Below are positions 48,447 through 55,968 of a DNA stretch of 64,000 bases, one piece after another. Location of the stretch: assembly GCA_902626585.1 (NCBI GenBank), contig CACOGA010000002.1, positions 105,446-169,445 of the forward strand. The letters are read 5' to 3'. Position 1 is the first letter of the stretch; each line of letters starts with the position of its first letter. Made by a program: the position numbers and the translations under genes. Under the pieces are notes generated by a model that made no database searches, was not told the origin of the DNA, and saw only the letters and a program-made list of their open reading frames with translations. The DNA is from an uncultured Bacteroidota bacterium. GTDB lineage: Bacteria > Bacteroidota > Bacteroidia > Flavobacteriales > Flavobacteriaceae.

Positions 48447-49283
48447 TTACATCTTATTTAATACAAATAATATCAGAGATTCTATTACCTGTGAGGGGTT
48501 TTCAGAATATACATTATTAGTTCGATTAGCTAAAATTGCATTTAAAGATATTGCGTTATGACCTAAGAATTCGGACAAACCATAAATTATTGCGGTTTCC
48601 ATCTCAAGATTTGTGATATTATGTCCTTTGAATTTAATTGATTTAAAATCATTAAAATCAATTGTACTCTCTAAAGGAATTCTGGTTTCCCTTCCTTGGA
48701 AAGCATAAAACCCATTGCAAGTAGCGGTTAAACCTTTACTTAGCTCTACAGAATTAAATTTTTCAAATAAAATATTCGAGGACCTGAAACAATAAAGACT
48801 TTTATTGTTAAATGAAATTGCTTCAATATTTTCACTTGTGTAGTTTTTTAAATCATAAAAGGATAACTGTGAATTAATATCTATAGCATATTCGCTAATG
48901 AGCCATGAATCAACTGGAATATCGATACTGACAGAACCAGAAGTACCAATTCTTATAAAATTTATTGATTCATGATTATTTTTGAAACATTTATTTTTAA
49001 AATCATAATTGAACAGTGCATCTAGCTCATTTATTACTATGTCTATATTACTACCACCTATTCCGGTTGAAATCACCGATACTCTTTTTTTATTAAAATA
49101 CCCTGTAACACACTTAAATTCTCGATTTTGAATAGAAAATTCTATGTCATCCAAATATTTAGAAATAACATCTACACGAAATGGATCACCAACTAAAATT
49201 ATATCTCTTGATACCTGAGAAGGTTTGATACATAAATGATAAATACTACCATCGTCATTTGTAATAATTTCTGATGATTTCAT
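48447..49283 (-). CDS. Nucleoside phosphorylase, uridine phosphorylase-like
   Basis: A 278-residue member of the PNP/UDP fold, which splits nucleosides with phosphate. Seen are ILVGDPFRVDVISKYL near the start, the VSVISTGIGGSNIDIV loop, FIRIGTSGSVS and the C-terminal ITNLEMETAIIYGLSEFLG, where Glu-Met-Glu contacts the ribose. Base preference (uridine or purine) cannot be fixed from motifs. It is the last gene of an oxygenase-SUI1-phosphorylase operon, 2 nt after the SUI1 gene. Confidence 0.87.
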   Translation of the reverse strand: MKSSEIITNDDGSIYHLCIKPSQVSRDIILVGDPFRVDVISKYLDDIEFSIQNREFKCVTGYFNKKRVSVISTGIGGSNIDIVINELDALFNYDFKNKCFKNNHESINFIRIGTSGSVSIDIPVDSWLISEYAIDINSQLSFYDLKNYTSENIEAISFNNKSLYCFRSSNILFEKFNSVELSKGLTATCNGFYAFQGRETRIPLESTIDFNDFKSIKFKGHNITNLEMETAIIYGLSEFLGHNAISLNAILANRTNNVYSENPSQVIESLILFVLNKM

Positions 49284-49285
49284 AT

Positions 49286-49621
49286 TTAACCTCCAACTCT
49301 TTTTACATTATATCCCAATGAGGATAGAAAATTCATAATATCAACCCTTATATTTCCTTGAATTATTATAGAATATCCTTTTACAGAACCACCAACAGAA
49401 AATTTTTGTTTGATTGATTTCGCAATCAACTTTAAGTCTTCTTTTTTTATTTTTTCAAAGCCTTCAACAATGGTAGTTGGTCTTCCATTTCTCTTTTCAT
49501 ATTTACATAAAAGAGGAGAGGTTTGCGAGTGTCTATTACTAGATTTTGAAATTTCTGAACTAGTGTTTTCTGAAAGTTTATGATTCGGAAAAAAATTTCT
49601 TAATTGATCTTGTAAATCCAT
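49286..49621 (-). CDS. Translation initiation factor SUI1/YciH-like protein
   Basis: The 111-residue protein has a disordered Ser/Asn-rich N-terminus and a C-terminal eIF1/SUI1 domain (about 42-110): RNGRPTTIVEGFEKIKKEDL, SVGGSVKGYSIIIQGN and a Gly-rich end. Bacterial members (YciH) are thought to act on the fidelity of translation initiation. Its start codon shares one nucleotide with the oxygenase stop, so the two are coupled. Function in this organism is inferred. Confidence 0.88.
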   Translation of the reverse strand: MDLQDQLRNFFPNHKLSENTSSEISKSSNRHSQTSPLLCKYEKRNGRPTTIVEGFEKIKKEDLKLIAKSIKQKFSVGGSVKGYSIIIQGNIRVDIMNFLSSLGYNVKRVGG

Positions 49622-50571
49622 TATTTTTTAAGCAGGCCTAATTCTACAAGTCTCTCCTCCAAGAACTCACCGGCGGTAATATCTTCGTAAGCTTTTGGGA
49701 AATCATCACATATAGTTGACTCAAGCACATTTAATTTCATTTCACTTATTGGATGCATAAAAAAAGGTATTGAATATCGTGATTTTCTAAGAAGCTCTTT
49801 ATCAGGGTTAACTACTCTGTGAACTGTTGATTTTAAAACATTGTTTGTGTGTCTTGAAAGCATATCTCCAATATTAATCATCAATTCATCCTCGCTGGCC
49901 ACTGCGTCAATCCATTCACCTTTGGTATTTTGAACTTGAAGCCCTTTACCGTGGGCACCCATCAGTAAGGTAATCAAGTTTATATCACCATGAGCTGCTG
50001 CTCTAACTGCTTCTTTAGGATCTTCAGTTATTGGCGGGTAATGTATGGGTCTTAAAATAGAATTACCATTTTTGATGTAGTTGTCAAAATAGTTTTCGTC
50101 TATCTCTAAGTAAAGTGCTAATGCCCTGAGTACATATTTAGCAGTCTTCTCTAATGTTTTATATACTTCTTCACCAACCTCGTTGAACTCTGGGAGTTCA
50201 TCTACAATAATATTTGGAAAATAATCATACTTGCTTATTTCCTTTTCAGAAATATATTGACCAAAATGCCAATATTCTTTAAGATCACCATGCTTACTGC
50301 CTTTTGCACTCTCCTTTCCAAACGAAACATATCCTCTTTGACCTGAAAATTCTGGATGCTCATATTTTCTTTTGACATCAGTTGGTAAGTCGAAAAATAG
50401 TTTAATTTGACTGTATAACCTATTTACCAAGTCATCATCTAAGAAATGTCCTCTAACAGCACAAAATCCAATCTCCTGAAAAGCTTTACCGATTGTTTGA
50501 ACAAACATTGATTTAGTTTGTTCATTATCACTTAAAAAATCTCTTAAATCTACTGATGGTATTTGATTCAT
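49621..50571 (-). CDS. 2-oxoglutarate/Fe(II)-dependent oxygenase, isopenicillin N synthase-like family
   Basis: A 316-residue double-stranded beta-helix oxygenase. The iron ligands are His194 and Asp196 (AAHGDINLITLL) and His251 (STVHRVVNP). The R-x-S motif that binds 2-oxoglutarate is Arg265 and Ser267. The N-terminal DIOX_N region has IGFCAVRGHFLDDD and GQRGYVSFGKE. The family name comes from isopenicillin N synthase, but no antibiotic role is implied; the RxS motif argues for 2-oxoglutarate use. It heads the operon with SUI1 and the phosphorylase. Confidence 0.87.
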   Translation of the reverse strand: MNQIPSVDLRDFLSDNEQTKSMFVQTIGKAFQEIGFCAVRGHFLDDDLVNRLYSQIKLFFDLPTDVKRKYEHPEFSGQRGYVSFGKESAKGSKHGDLKEYWHFGQYISEKEISKYDYFPNIIVDELPEFNEVGEEVYKTLEKTAKYVLRALALYLEIDENYFDNYIKNGNSILRPIHYPPITEDPKEAVRAAAHGDINLITLLMGAHGKGLQVQNTKGEWIDAVASEDELMINIGDMLSRHTNNVLKSTVHRVVNPDKELLRKSRYSIPFFMHPISEMKLNVLESTICDDFPKAYEDITAGEFLEERLVELGLLKK

Positions 50572-50592
50572 TTTATTAAAATTTTAGTTATT

Positions 50593-50600
50593 CAAAGATA
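50593..50600 (-). promoter_or_regulatory. Candidate promoter -7 box of the oxygenase operon
   Basis: On the minus strand TATCTTTG (50600-50593) is an exact TANNTTTG match 21 nt before the oxygenase ATG. No good -33 TTG is seen. It lies inside a loose inverted repeat, AGTTATT (50586-50592) and AATAACT, that may be incidental. Confidence 0.4.
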
Positions 50601-50684
50601 ATAAATGTTAATAACTTAACTTTTTAGTTTAATGAGGGTGTATTAGGTGTAATGAAAAATTAATAATTTGCTTATTAATTAGAG

Positions 50685-52658
50685 ATGAATTATTCAAATT
50701 CAAAAATAAGTACTTCTACTCATATTGACCTCTATACAGGAATGCTAATTCCAAGAATGATAGAGGAAAAGATGCTAATTCTTTTACGCCAAGGAAAAAT
50801 CTCAAAATGGTTCTCAGGTATTGGTCAAGAAGCAATTTCAGTTGGTGTAACAAAGGCATTAAATAATGACGAATATATATTGCCAATGCATCGAAATCTT
50901 GGTGTGTTTACTAGTAGAGAAATACCATTATATAGGCTGTTTTCTCAATGGCAAGGAAAATCTAATGGTTTTACAAAAGGAAGAGATAGATCTTTTCATT
51001 TTGGAACCAATGATTACAATATAGTTGGTATGATTTCACATTTAGGCCCTCAAATGGGAGTAGCAGATGGAATTGCTCTACATAACCTAATTTCAAAAAA
51101 TAAAAAAGTTACCGCCGTATTTAGTGGAGAAGGGGGTACAAGTGAAGGAGATTTTCACGAAGCATTAAATGTAGCTTCTGTATGGAATTTACCTGTTATT
51201 TTTATAATAGAAAACAACGGCTACGGTCTTTCAACTCCAACCAATGAACAATATAATTGTAAAAACATCTCTGACAAAGGAATTGGCTATGGAATTGAAT
51301 CAATGACTTTAGATGGAAATAATATTATCGAAGTTTTCTCATCAATTAAAGATATTAGAAAGAAAATACTTAAAAAACCTAGACCATTTCTAATCGAATT
51401 TAAAACTTTTAGAATTAGAGGTCATGAGGAAGCTAGTGGTGTAAAATATGTGCCAAAGAATTTGATTGATGAGTGGAATAAAAAAGACCCCATCAGTAAT
51501 TATGAGAAATTCCTGCTTGATTCTAAAATTTTATCCTCTGATGACATCAAAAATATAAAAAAAGAAATTTCAAATAATATTGATGTCAATCTCTCAAAAA
51601 CATTTGACGAAGAAAAAATTTCTTCAAACATTGAAAATGAAATTTCTGATGTTTTTAAGAGTTTTGATTTTGAAAAGATAGCACCGCATGAAAAAGTAGT
51701 TGAAAAAAGATTTGTAGATGCCATTTCTGATGGAATTAAAGAGGCTATGCTCAAATTTGATGAACTAATAATTATGGGTCAAGATATTGCAGAGTATGGT
51801 GGTGTTTTCAAAATAACGGAAGGCTTTGTTGAATTGTTTGGTAAAGAAAGGGTTAGAAATACACCCATATGTGAATCCTCTATTGTTGAAGTTGCTATGG
51901 GGTTATCTATATGTAACAGAAAAAGTATAGTTGAGTTACAGTTCTCGGATTTTATAACCTCAGGCTTTAACCCTGTTGTAAATTATCTTGCAAAGGTACA
52001 CTACAGATGGGGTCAAAATGCAGATGTAGTGCTTCGAATGCCGTGCGGAGCAGGAGTAGGGGCGGGACCTTTTCATTCACAAACCAATGAAGCATGGTTT
52101 ACAAAAACCCCTGGTTTAATTGTTGTCTACCCTGCCTTTCCAGAAGATGCTAAAGGTCTTTTAATATCATCAATTGAAAATCCAAATCCGGTTTTATTTT
52201 TTGAGCATAAAGCTTTATACAGAAGTATTCGTGGAAATGTTCCAGAAGGATACTACAATATAGAAATAGGTAAAGCTAAACTTTTAAGAATAGGTAACGA
52301 TGTTACAGTTATAACTTATGGAGCAGGAGTTCACGAGGCGATTAAAGTGATTGATAAACTTTCGATAAATTGTGACCTAATTGACCTAAGAACATTGTCT
52401 CCATTAGATTCTAAGTCAATTATAAATTCCGTAAATAAGACAGGTAAAGCCATCATATTGCATGAAGACAGCTTGTTTGGTGGCCTTGGATCCGAAATAT
52501 CATCTATAATTATGGAAAAATGTTTTGAAAATTTAGATGCCCCTGTTAAACGTGTTGGCAGCTTGGATACACCAATTCCTTTTGAAGAAAGTTTAGAAAA
52601 GCAATATTTACCGTTTGATAGATTTGAGAGAGAAATTAAAGATCTGATAAACTATTAG
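50685..52658 (+). CDS. 2-oxoacid dehydrogenase E1, alpha and beta subunits fused
   Basis: E1 decarboxylates a 2-oxoacid with thiamine diphosphate and loads the lipoyl E2. The 657 residues hold the alpha part (about 1-320) with the ThDP motif from GEGGTSEGDFHEAL (148 onward) to IENNGYGLSTP, and the beta part (about 335-657) with MGQDIAEYGGVF, ESSIVEVAMGLS, RMPCGAGVGAGPFHSQ and EDSLFGGLGSEI. The fused layout is common in Bacteroidota and usually annotated as branched-chain or alpha-ketoacid dehydrogenase. E2 and E3 are not nearby. Substrate (branched-chain or pyruvate) is uncertain. Confidence 0.92.
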   Translation: MNYSNSKISTSTHIDLYTGMLIPRMIEEKMLILLRQGKISKWFSGIGQEAISVGVTKALNNDEYILPMHRNLGVFTSREIPLYRLFSQWQGKSNGFTKGRDRSFHFGTNDYNIVGMISHLGPQMGVADGIALHNLISKNKKVTAVFSGEGGTSEGDFHEALNVASVWNLPVIFIIENNGYGLSTPTNEQYNCKNISDKGIGYGIESMTLDGNNIIEVFSSIKDIRKKILKKPRPFLIEFKTFRIRGHEEASGVKYVPKNLIDEWNKKDPISNYEKFLLDSKILSSDDIKNIKKEISNNIDVNLSKTFDEEKISSNIENEISDVFKSFDFEKIAPHEKVVEKRFVDAISDGIKEAMLKFDELIIMGQDIAEYGGVFKITEGFVELFGKERVRNTPICESSIVEVAMGLSICNRKSIVELQFSDFITSGFNPVVNYLAKVHYRWGQNADVVLRMPCGAGVGAGPFHSQTNEAWFTKTPGLIVVYPAFPEDAKGLLISSIENPNPVLFFEHKALYRSIRGNVPEGYYNIEIGKAKLLRIGNDVTVITYGAGVHEAIKVIDKLSINCDLIDLRTLSPLDSKSIINSVNKTGKAIILHEDSLFGGLGSEISSIIMEKCFENLDAPVKRVGSLDTPIPFEESLEKQYLPFDRFEREIKDLINY

Positions 52659-52698
52659 TTTAGACCAACAAAATAATTCTGGTTTTCCTACAAAAGAA

Positions 52699-52713
52699 AA
52701 GTATTCAATACTT
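52699..52713. repeat. Perfect 15-bp inverted repeat between E1 and helicase genes
   Basis: AAGTATT-C-AATACTT is a perfect palindrome with 7-nt arms around one base, 41 nt after the E1 stop and about 100 nt before the helicase. It could be a protein-binding operator. There is no T-run that would suggest a terminator. Chance occurrence in AT-rich DNA is possible. Confidence 0.3.
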
Positions 52714-52789
52714 AACAGTCTTTACCAAAAATTTCTATTTTTCAATACAATAAATCGTTTAAAAACATGAATTAACTTAGAATTCTTAG

Positions 52790-52797
52790 TATTTTTG
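52790..52797 (+). promoter_or_regulatory. Candidate helicase-gene promoter -7 box
   Basis: TATTTTTG is an exact TANNTTTG match ending 18 nt before the helicase ATG, at the end of a 157-nt intergenic stretch. No matching -33 element was seen at 17-23 nt upstream. Confidence 0.45.
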
Positions 52798-52815
52798 CAA
52801 ATCTGAGTTGTTCAA

Positions 52816-54324
52816 ATGAGTCTTAAAACTGAAATAGATTTATATAATTATCAAAGAGGAGCAATTGAAAAAATTTTTGAAAGATTTGAAAATTGCTCAA
52901 ACGATTACCATCTGCTATATCAATTACCAACAGGGGGAGGTAAAACCATAATCTTTTCAGAAATAGTTCGGAAATATTTGAAATTAAAAAAGAAAAAAGT
53001 TGTTGTATTAACTCATCGTATTGAATTATGTAATCAAACATCCAAGGTTTTAAGTGATTTTGGAGTTCTAAATAAGGTTGTAAACAGTAAAGCCTCATTA
53101 GATGATCAAAAGAAATATAGCTGTTTTGTTGCAATGGTAGAAACACTAAACAACAGATTATTAGATGACAAACTTGACATTTCAGATGTAGGTTTGGTAA
53201 TTATTGATGAAGCTCATTATAATTCATTTACTAAACTTCTAAAATTTTTTAGTTCATCATTTATTTTAGGGGTAACTGCTACCCCTCTAAGCTCAAATAT
53301 AAATTTACCTATGACTGATAACTATGATGACTTGATCGTAGGGGAGTCCATAAGTGAGTTAATTAGAAATAAATTCCTAGCAAAAGCTAATTTATACACA
53401 TATAATGTTGGTTTAACTAGTTTGATTGTTGGAGCTAATGGCGACTATACTGTAAAATCTTCAGAAGAGCTTTACACTAACAACGATATGCTTTCCAAAC
53501 TACTACTAGCATATGAGGAAAGGTGTTTAAATAAAAAGACCTTAATTTTTAATAACGGTATCAATACTTCCTTAATTGTTTATGACACATTTAGAAAAGC
53601 AGGATTTAATATTAAACACTTAGATAATACTGCGACAAAAAAACAAAGAGCTGAAACATTAAAATGGTTCAAAGAAACACCAGATGCTATTTTAACTTCA
53701 GTAAGTATACTAACAACAGGCTTTGACGAACCTACTGTAAAATGTATTATGATTAACAGAGCCACAAAATCTTTAACCTTGTACTATCAGATGATAGGAA
53801 GGGGATCTAGATTATTAAAAGAGAAAAATACATTTGAAGTTATTGACCTAGGTAATAATTTTTATCGATTTGGAGAGTGGGGTTCTGATATTGATTGGCA
53901 TAAAATATTTAGAAATCCAATGAATTATTTGGAAAGCATTCAATCTGACGAAGAAATCGAAGGTAGATTTAGATATGAAATGCCTGACGAAATAAAAGAA
54001 CTCTTTTCTAATTCAAAAAATATTCACTTTAATGTTGATGAAACATATGTTGAATCTATCAAAAAAGGAAAATCATCAAAGACAGTTCTTGAAAAAGCCA
54101 TTAATCATCATTCTTTGATGTGTGTTGAAAATAGTGATGATGAGTTTGATGCCCTAATTTTGGTTAAAGAGTTAAATGATGATATTGATTATGTAATAAA
54201 AAGGTACTCAAAGTGTATAAGCAAAAGCACTAATAACTTTTTAGATTGGTTAACACAAGACTACAAGAAAAGATTAAGAACAAATATCAGGAGTAATTTT
54301 GAAGTGATTAAAAACAAAAAATAA
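52816..54324 (+). CDS. DEAD/DEAH-box superfamily 2 helicase (SSL2-like)
   Basis: A 502-residue two-RecA-domain helicase. Motif I is PTGGGKT at residues 38-44, motif Ia lies near LTHRIEL, motif II is DEAH at 131-134, motif III is VTATPLSS, and motif VI lies in YYQMIGRGSRLLK (the QxxGRxxR pattern). A Q-motif-like element (LYNYQRGAIEKI) precedes motif I. The tail after about 390 is not assigned. Similar proteins are widespread in flavobacteria next to HMA-type genes, so I count it as a chromosomal gene rather than part of the restriction cassette. Nucleic acid target unknown. Confidence 0.88.
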   Translation: MSLKTEIDLYNYQRGAIEKIFERFENCSNDYHLLYQLPTGGGKTIIFSEIVRKYLKLKKKKVVVLTHRIELCNQTSKVLSDFGVLNKVVNSKASLDDQKKYSCFVAMVETLNNRLLDDKLDISDVGLVIIDEAHYNSFTKLLKFFSSSFILGVTATPLSSNINLPMTDNYDDLIVGESISELIRNKFLAKANLYTYNVGLTSLIVGANGDYTVKSSEELYTNNDMLSKLLLAYEERCLNKKTLIFNNGINTSLIVYDTFRKAGFNIKHLDNTATKKQRAETLKWFKETPDAILTSVSILTTGFDEPTVKCIMINRATKSLTLYYQMIGRGSRLLKEKNTFEVIDLGNNFYRFGEWGSDIDWHKIFRNPMNYLESIQSDEEIEGRFRYEMPDEIKELFSNSKNIHFNVDETYVESIKKGKSSKTVLEKAINHHSLMCVENSDDEFDALILVKELNDDIDYVIKRYSKCISKSTNNFLDWLTQDYKKRLRTNIRSNFEVIKNKK

Positions 54325-54341
54325 TTTAGTAAATTTAAAAT

Positions 54342-54836
54342 ATGAGTTTTATTAAGTGGCATAAAAATCAAGTTGAAAAAAATTTAAATATGTTAGGATT
54401 ATCAAATTATCAAGGTTTATGGATTTCGTTTATTAAAGGGTTAATTTTTGGTGCGGTAATAATGTGGTTTGTTGGCTGTAAAGAAAAAGTTGTCATCAAA
54501 AACGTACCCTCAACAAATAAGCAAATTACGTCCGTAATGGAATCAGATTATAGTGTTGGTGTTAAGGGTAATTGCGGAATGTGTAAAAAAACCATTGAAA
54601 ACGCGGTCGAAGAGCTTGACTTTATTGCTAAAGCAGAGTGGGGGATTTCAACAAAAATTTTAGATGTAAAATTTGATGATAATTTTAGTTTTGATTTAGA
54701 ACTATTTAACAATGCGATAACCGAATCAGGTTATGAAACTATGAATACAACTGCAAATCAGGAGTCATATGAAGCATTACCAATGTGTTGTAAATACGAC
54801 CGTAAAATGCAGGTTTATACTTCAAAATCTGATTAG
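54342..54836 (+). CDS. Membrane-anchored heavy-metal-associated (HMA) domain protein
   Basis: A 164-residue protein with one TM segment (about 27-45, ending WFVGC) and a C-terminal HMA-like ferredoxin fold (about 68-135). The metal-binding pair is Cys78-x-x-Cys81 in GNCGMCKKTIE, close to the GMxCxxC of copper chaperones but shifted. A further Cys149-Cys150 pair sits near the end. Such proteins may pass or sense copper or another soft metal. It is 17 nt after the helicase and 2 nt before the glycosyltransferase gene. Role inferred from the motif. Confidence 0.78.
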   Translation: MSFIKWHKNQVEKNLNMLGLSNYQGLWISFIKGLIFGAVIMWFVGCKEKVVIKNVPSTNKQITSVMESDYSVGVKGNCGMCKKTIENAVEELDFIAKAEWGISTKILDVKFDDNFSFDLELFNNAITESGYETMNTTANQESYEALPMCCKYDRKMQVYTSKSD

Positions 54837-54838
54837 AC

Positions 54839-55876
54839 TTGAATCCGAAAGGAAAAATTAACTATTTAAGAAGAAAAATTAATCGGTTTTTCTCAAAAAT
54901 TTTCGTAAATAATAGCTCATTTGATTCAGATTTTAATACAGACACAGCCCTTGTTAGAAAGGTTCTAATCGCTCGACCTAACCACAGACTAGGGAACAAT
55001 CTTTTGTTAACCCCATTAGTTAAGGAAGTAAATAAGTTTTTCCCCAATGCAGAAATACATTTGTTTCTTATGGGTAATATTGGAGAAATAATCTTTGAAA
55101 ACTACAAGGATGTCACAAAAATTATAAAATTACCTAGAAAACCATTTAAAAATACTTTAGAGTATTTTTCTTGCTGGATATCACTCTTAAATGAAAATTA
55201 TGATGTATCAATAAATGCTAATCGTGTGTCATCATCTGGAAAGCTAGCAGTCAAAGTTTCCAGATCAAAATATAAATTCTACAACATTATTAATGAAGAA
55301 TTATTAAAAATAAATGACTACCATCATAATGCAAAAAATCCTATTTATAATTTAAGATTCATTATAAATAATAAGTTAAATAAAGTAAATAATGTTATTC
55401 CAAAACTTGATATTAAATTAAGGGAATATGAAATTCAAAATGGTAAAAATTTGTTAAGGAATATGTTCAAAGAACATAAACCTGTAATCTGTTTATTCAC
55501 ATTTGCTACAGCGGATAAATGCTACAGTAAAGAATGGTGGAAGATTCTTTATTCAAAAATTAAACATTATGAAAATGAATATAATATTCTTGAAATACTA
55601 CCAAAGGAAAATATATCGCAAATTAATTTTGCAGCTAAATCATATTACAGTAATGATATTAGGGAAATAGCCAGTGTAATGTATAATTCAAAATTATTTA
55701 TAGGTGCTGATAGCGGTATGATGCATTTAGCTCATGCCAGTAAAGTATCAACTATTGGTTTATTCAATGTAACAGAAATAGAATTTTATGGTGTCTATGG
55801 AGATAATAATATCAATGTTAATACAAATAACTGCGACCATGATTTTATAATTAATCGCGTAGACAAAAGATTATGA
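54839..55876 (+). CDS. Glycosyltransferase family 9 (heptosyltransferase-like)
   Basis: GT9 enzymes add heptose or other sugars to lipopolysaccharide core at the inner membrane. The gene begins with TTG at 54839. The 345-residue product has a basic N-terminus, the ARPNHRLGNNLLLTPLVKEV motif typical of GT9, FPNAEIHLF, and in the C-terminal domain the nucleotide-sugar loop LFIGADSGMMHLAHA. The sugar and acceptor are unknown. Its 3' end lies in an inverted repeat and is followed by the DGQHR cassette. Confidence 0.85.
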   Translation: MNPKGKINYLRRKINRFFSKIFVNNSSFDSDFNTDTALVRKVLIARPNHRLGNNLLLTPLVKEVNKFFPNAEIHLFLMGNIGEIIFENYKDVTKIIKLPRKPFKNTLEYFSCWISLLNENYDVSINANRVSSSGKLAVKVSRSKYKFYNIINEELLKINDYHHNAKNPIYNLRFIINNKLNKVNNVIPKLDIKLREYEIQNGKNLLRNMFKEHKPVICLFTFATADKCYSKEWWKILYSKIKHYENEYNILEILPKENISQINFAAKSYYSNDIREIASVMYNSKLFIGADSGMMHLAHASKVSTIGLFNVTEIEFYGVYGDNNINVNTNNCDHDFIINRVDKRL

Positions 55877-55888
55877 CCTGTTTTGTCT
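55861..55888. repeat. 8-bp inverted repeat at the boundary of the DGQHR cassette
   Basis: AGACAAAA (55861-55868) and TTTTGTCT (55881-55888) are perfect complements around a 12-nt loop, overlapping the glycosyltransferase stop codon. The following sequence is T/A-rich but lacks a clean T-run, so a weak terminator or an operator in front of the DGQHR gene are both possible. Confidence 0.35.
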
Positions 55889-55968
55889 TATAATTTATAT
55901 TATGTAAAATAGAATTTATTTCCCTCTTACCTATTTAAATAAATATATTATATTAGAAAAAAAATATA

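Noticed and set aside
49621..50571. Beta-lactam antibiotic synthesis from the isopenicillin N synthase-like gene
   Set aside because: The RxS motif suggests a 2-oxoglutarate enzyme, and no peptide synthetase or other pathway gene is nearby.
52816..54324. Counting the SF2 helicase as part of the restriction cassette (type I or III like)
   Set aside because: It is separated by the HMA and glycosyltransferase genes, lacks a nuclease domain, and is a common chromosomal flavobacterial type.
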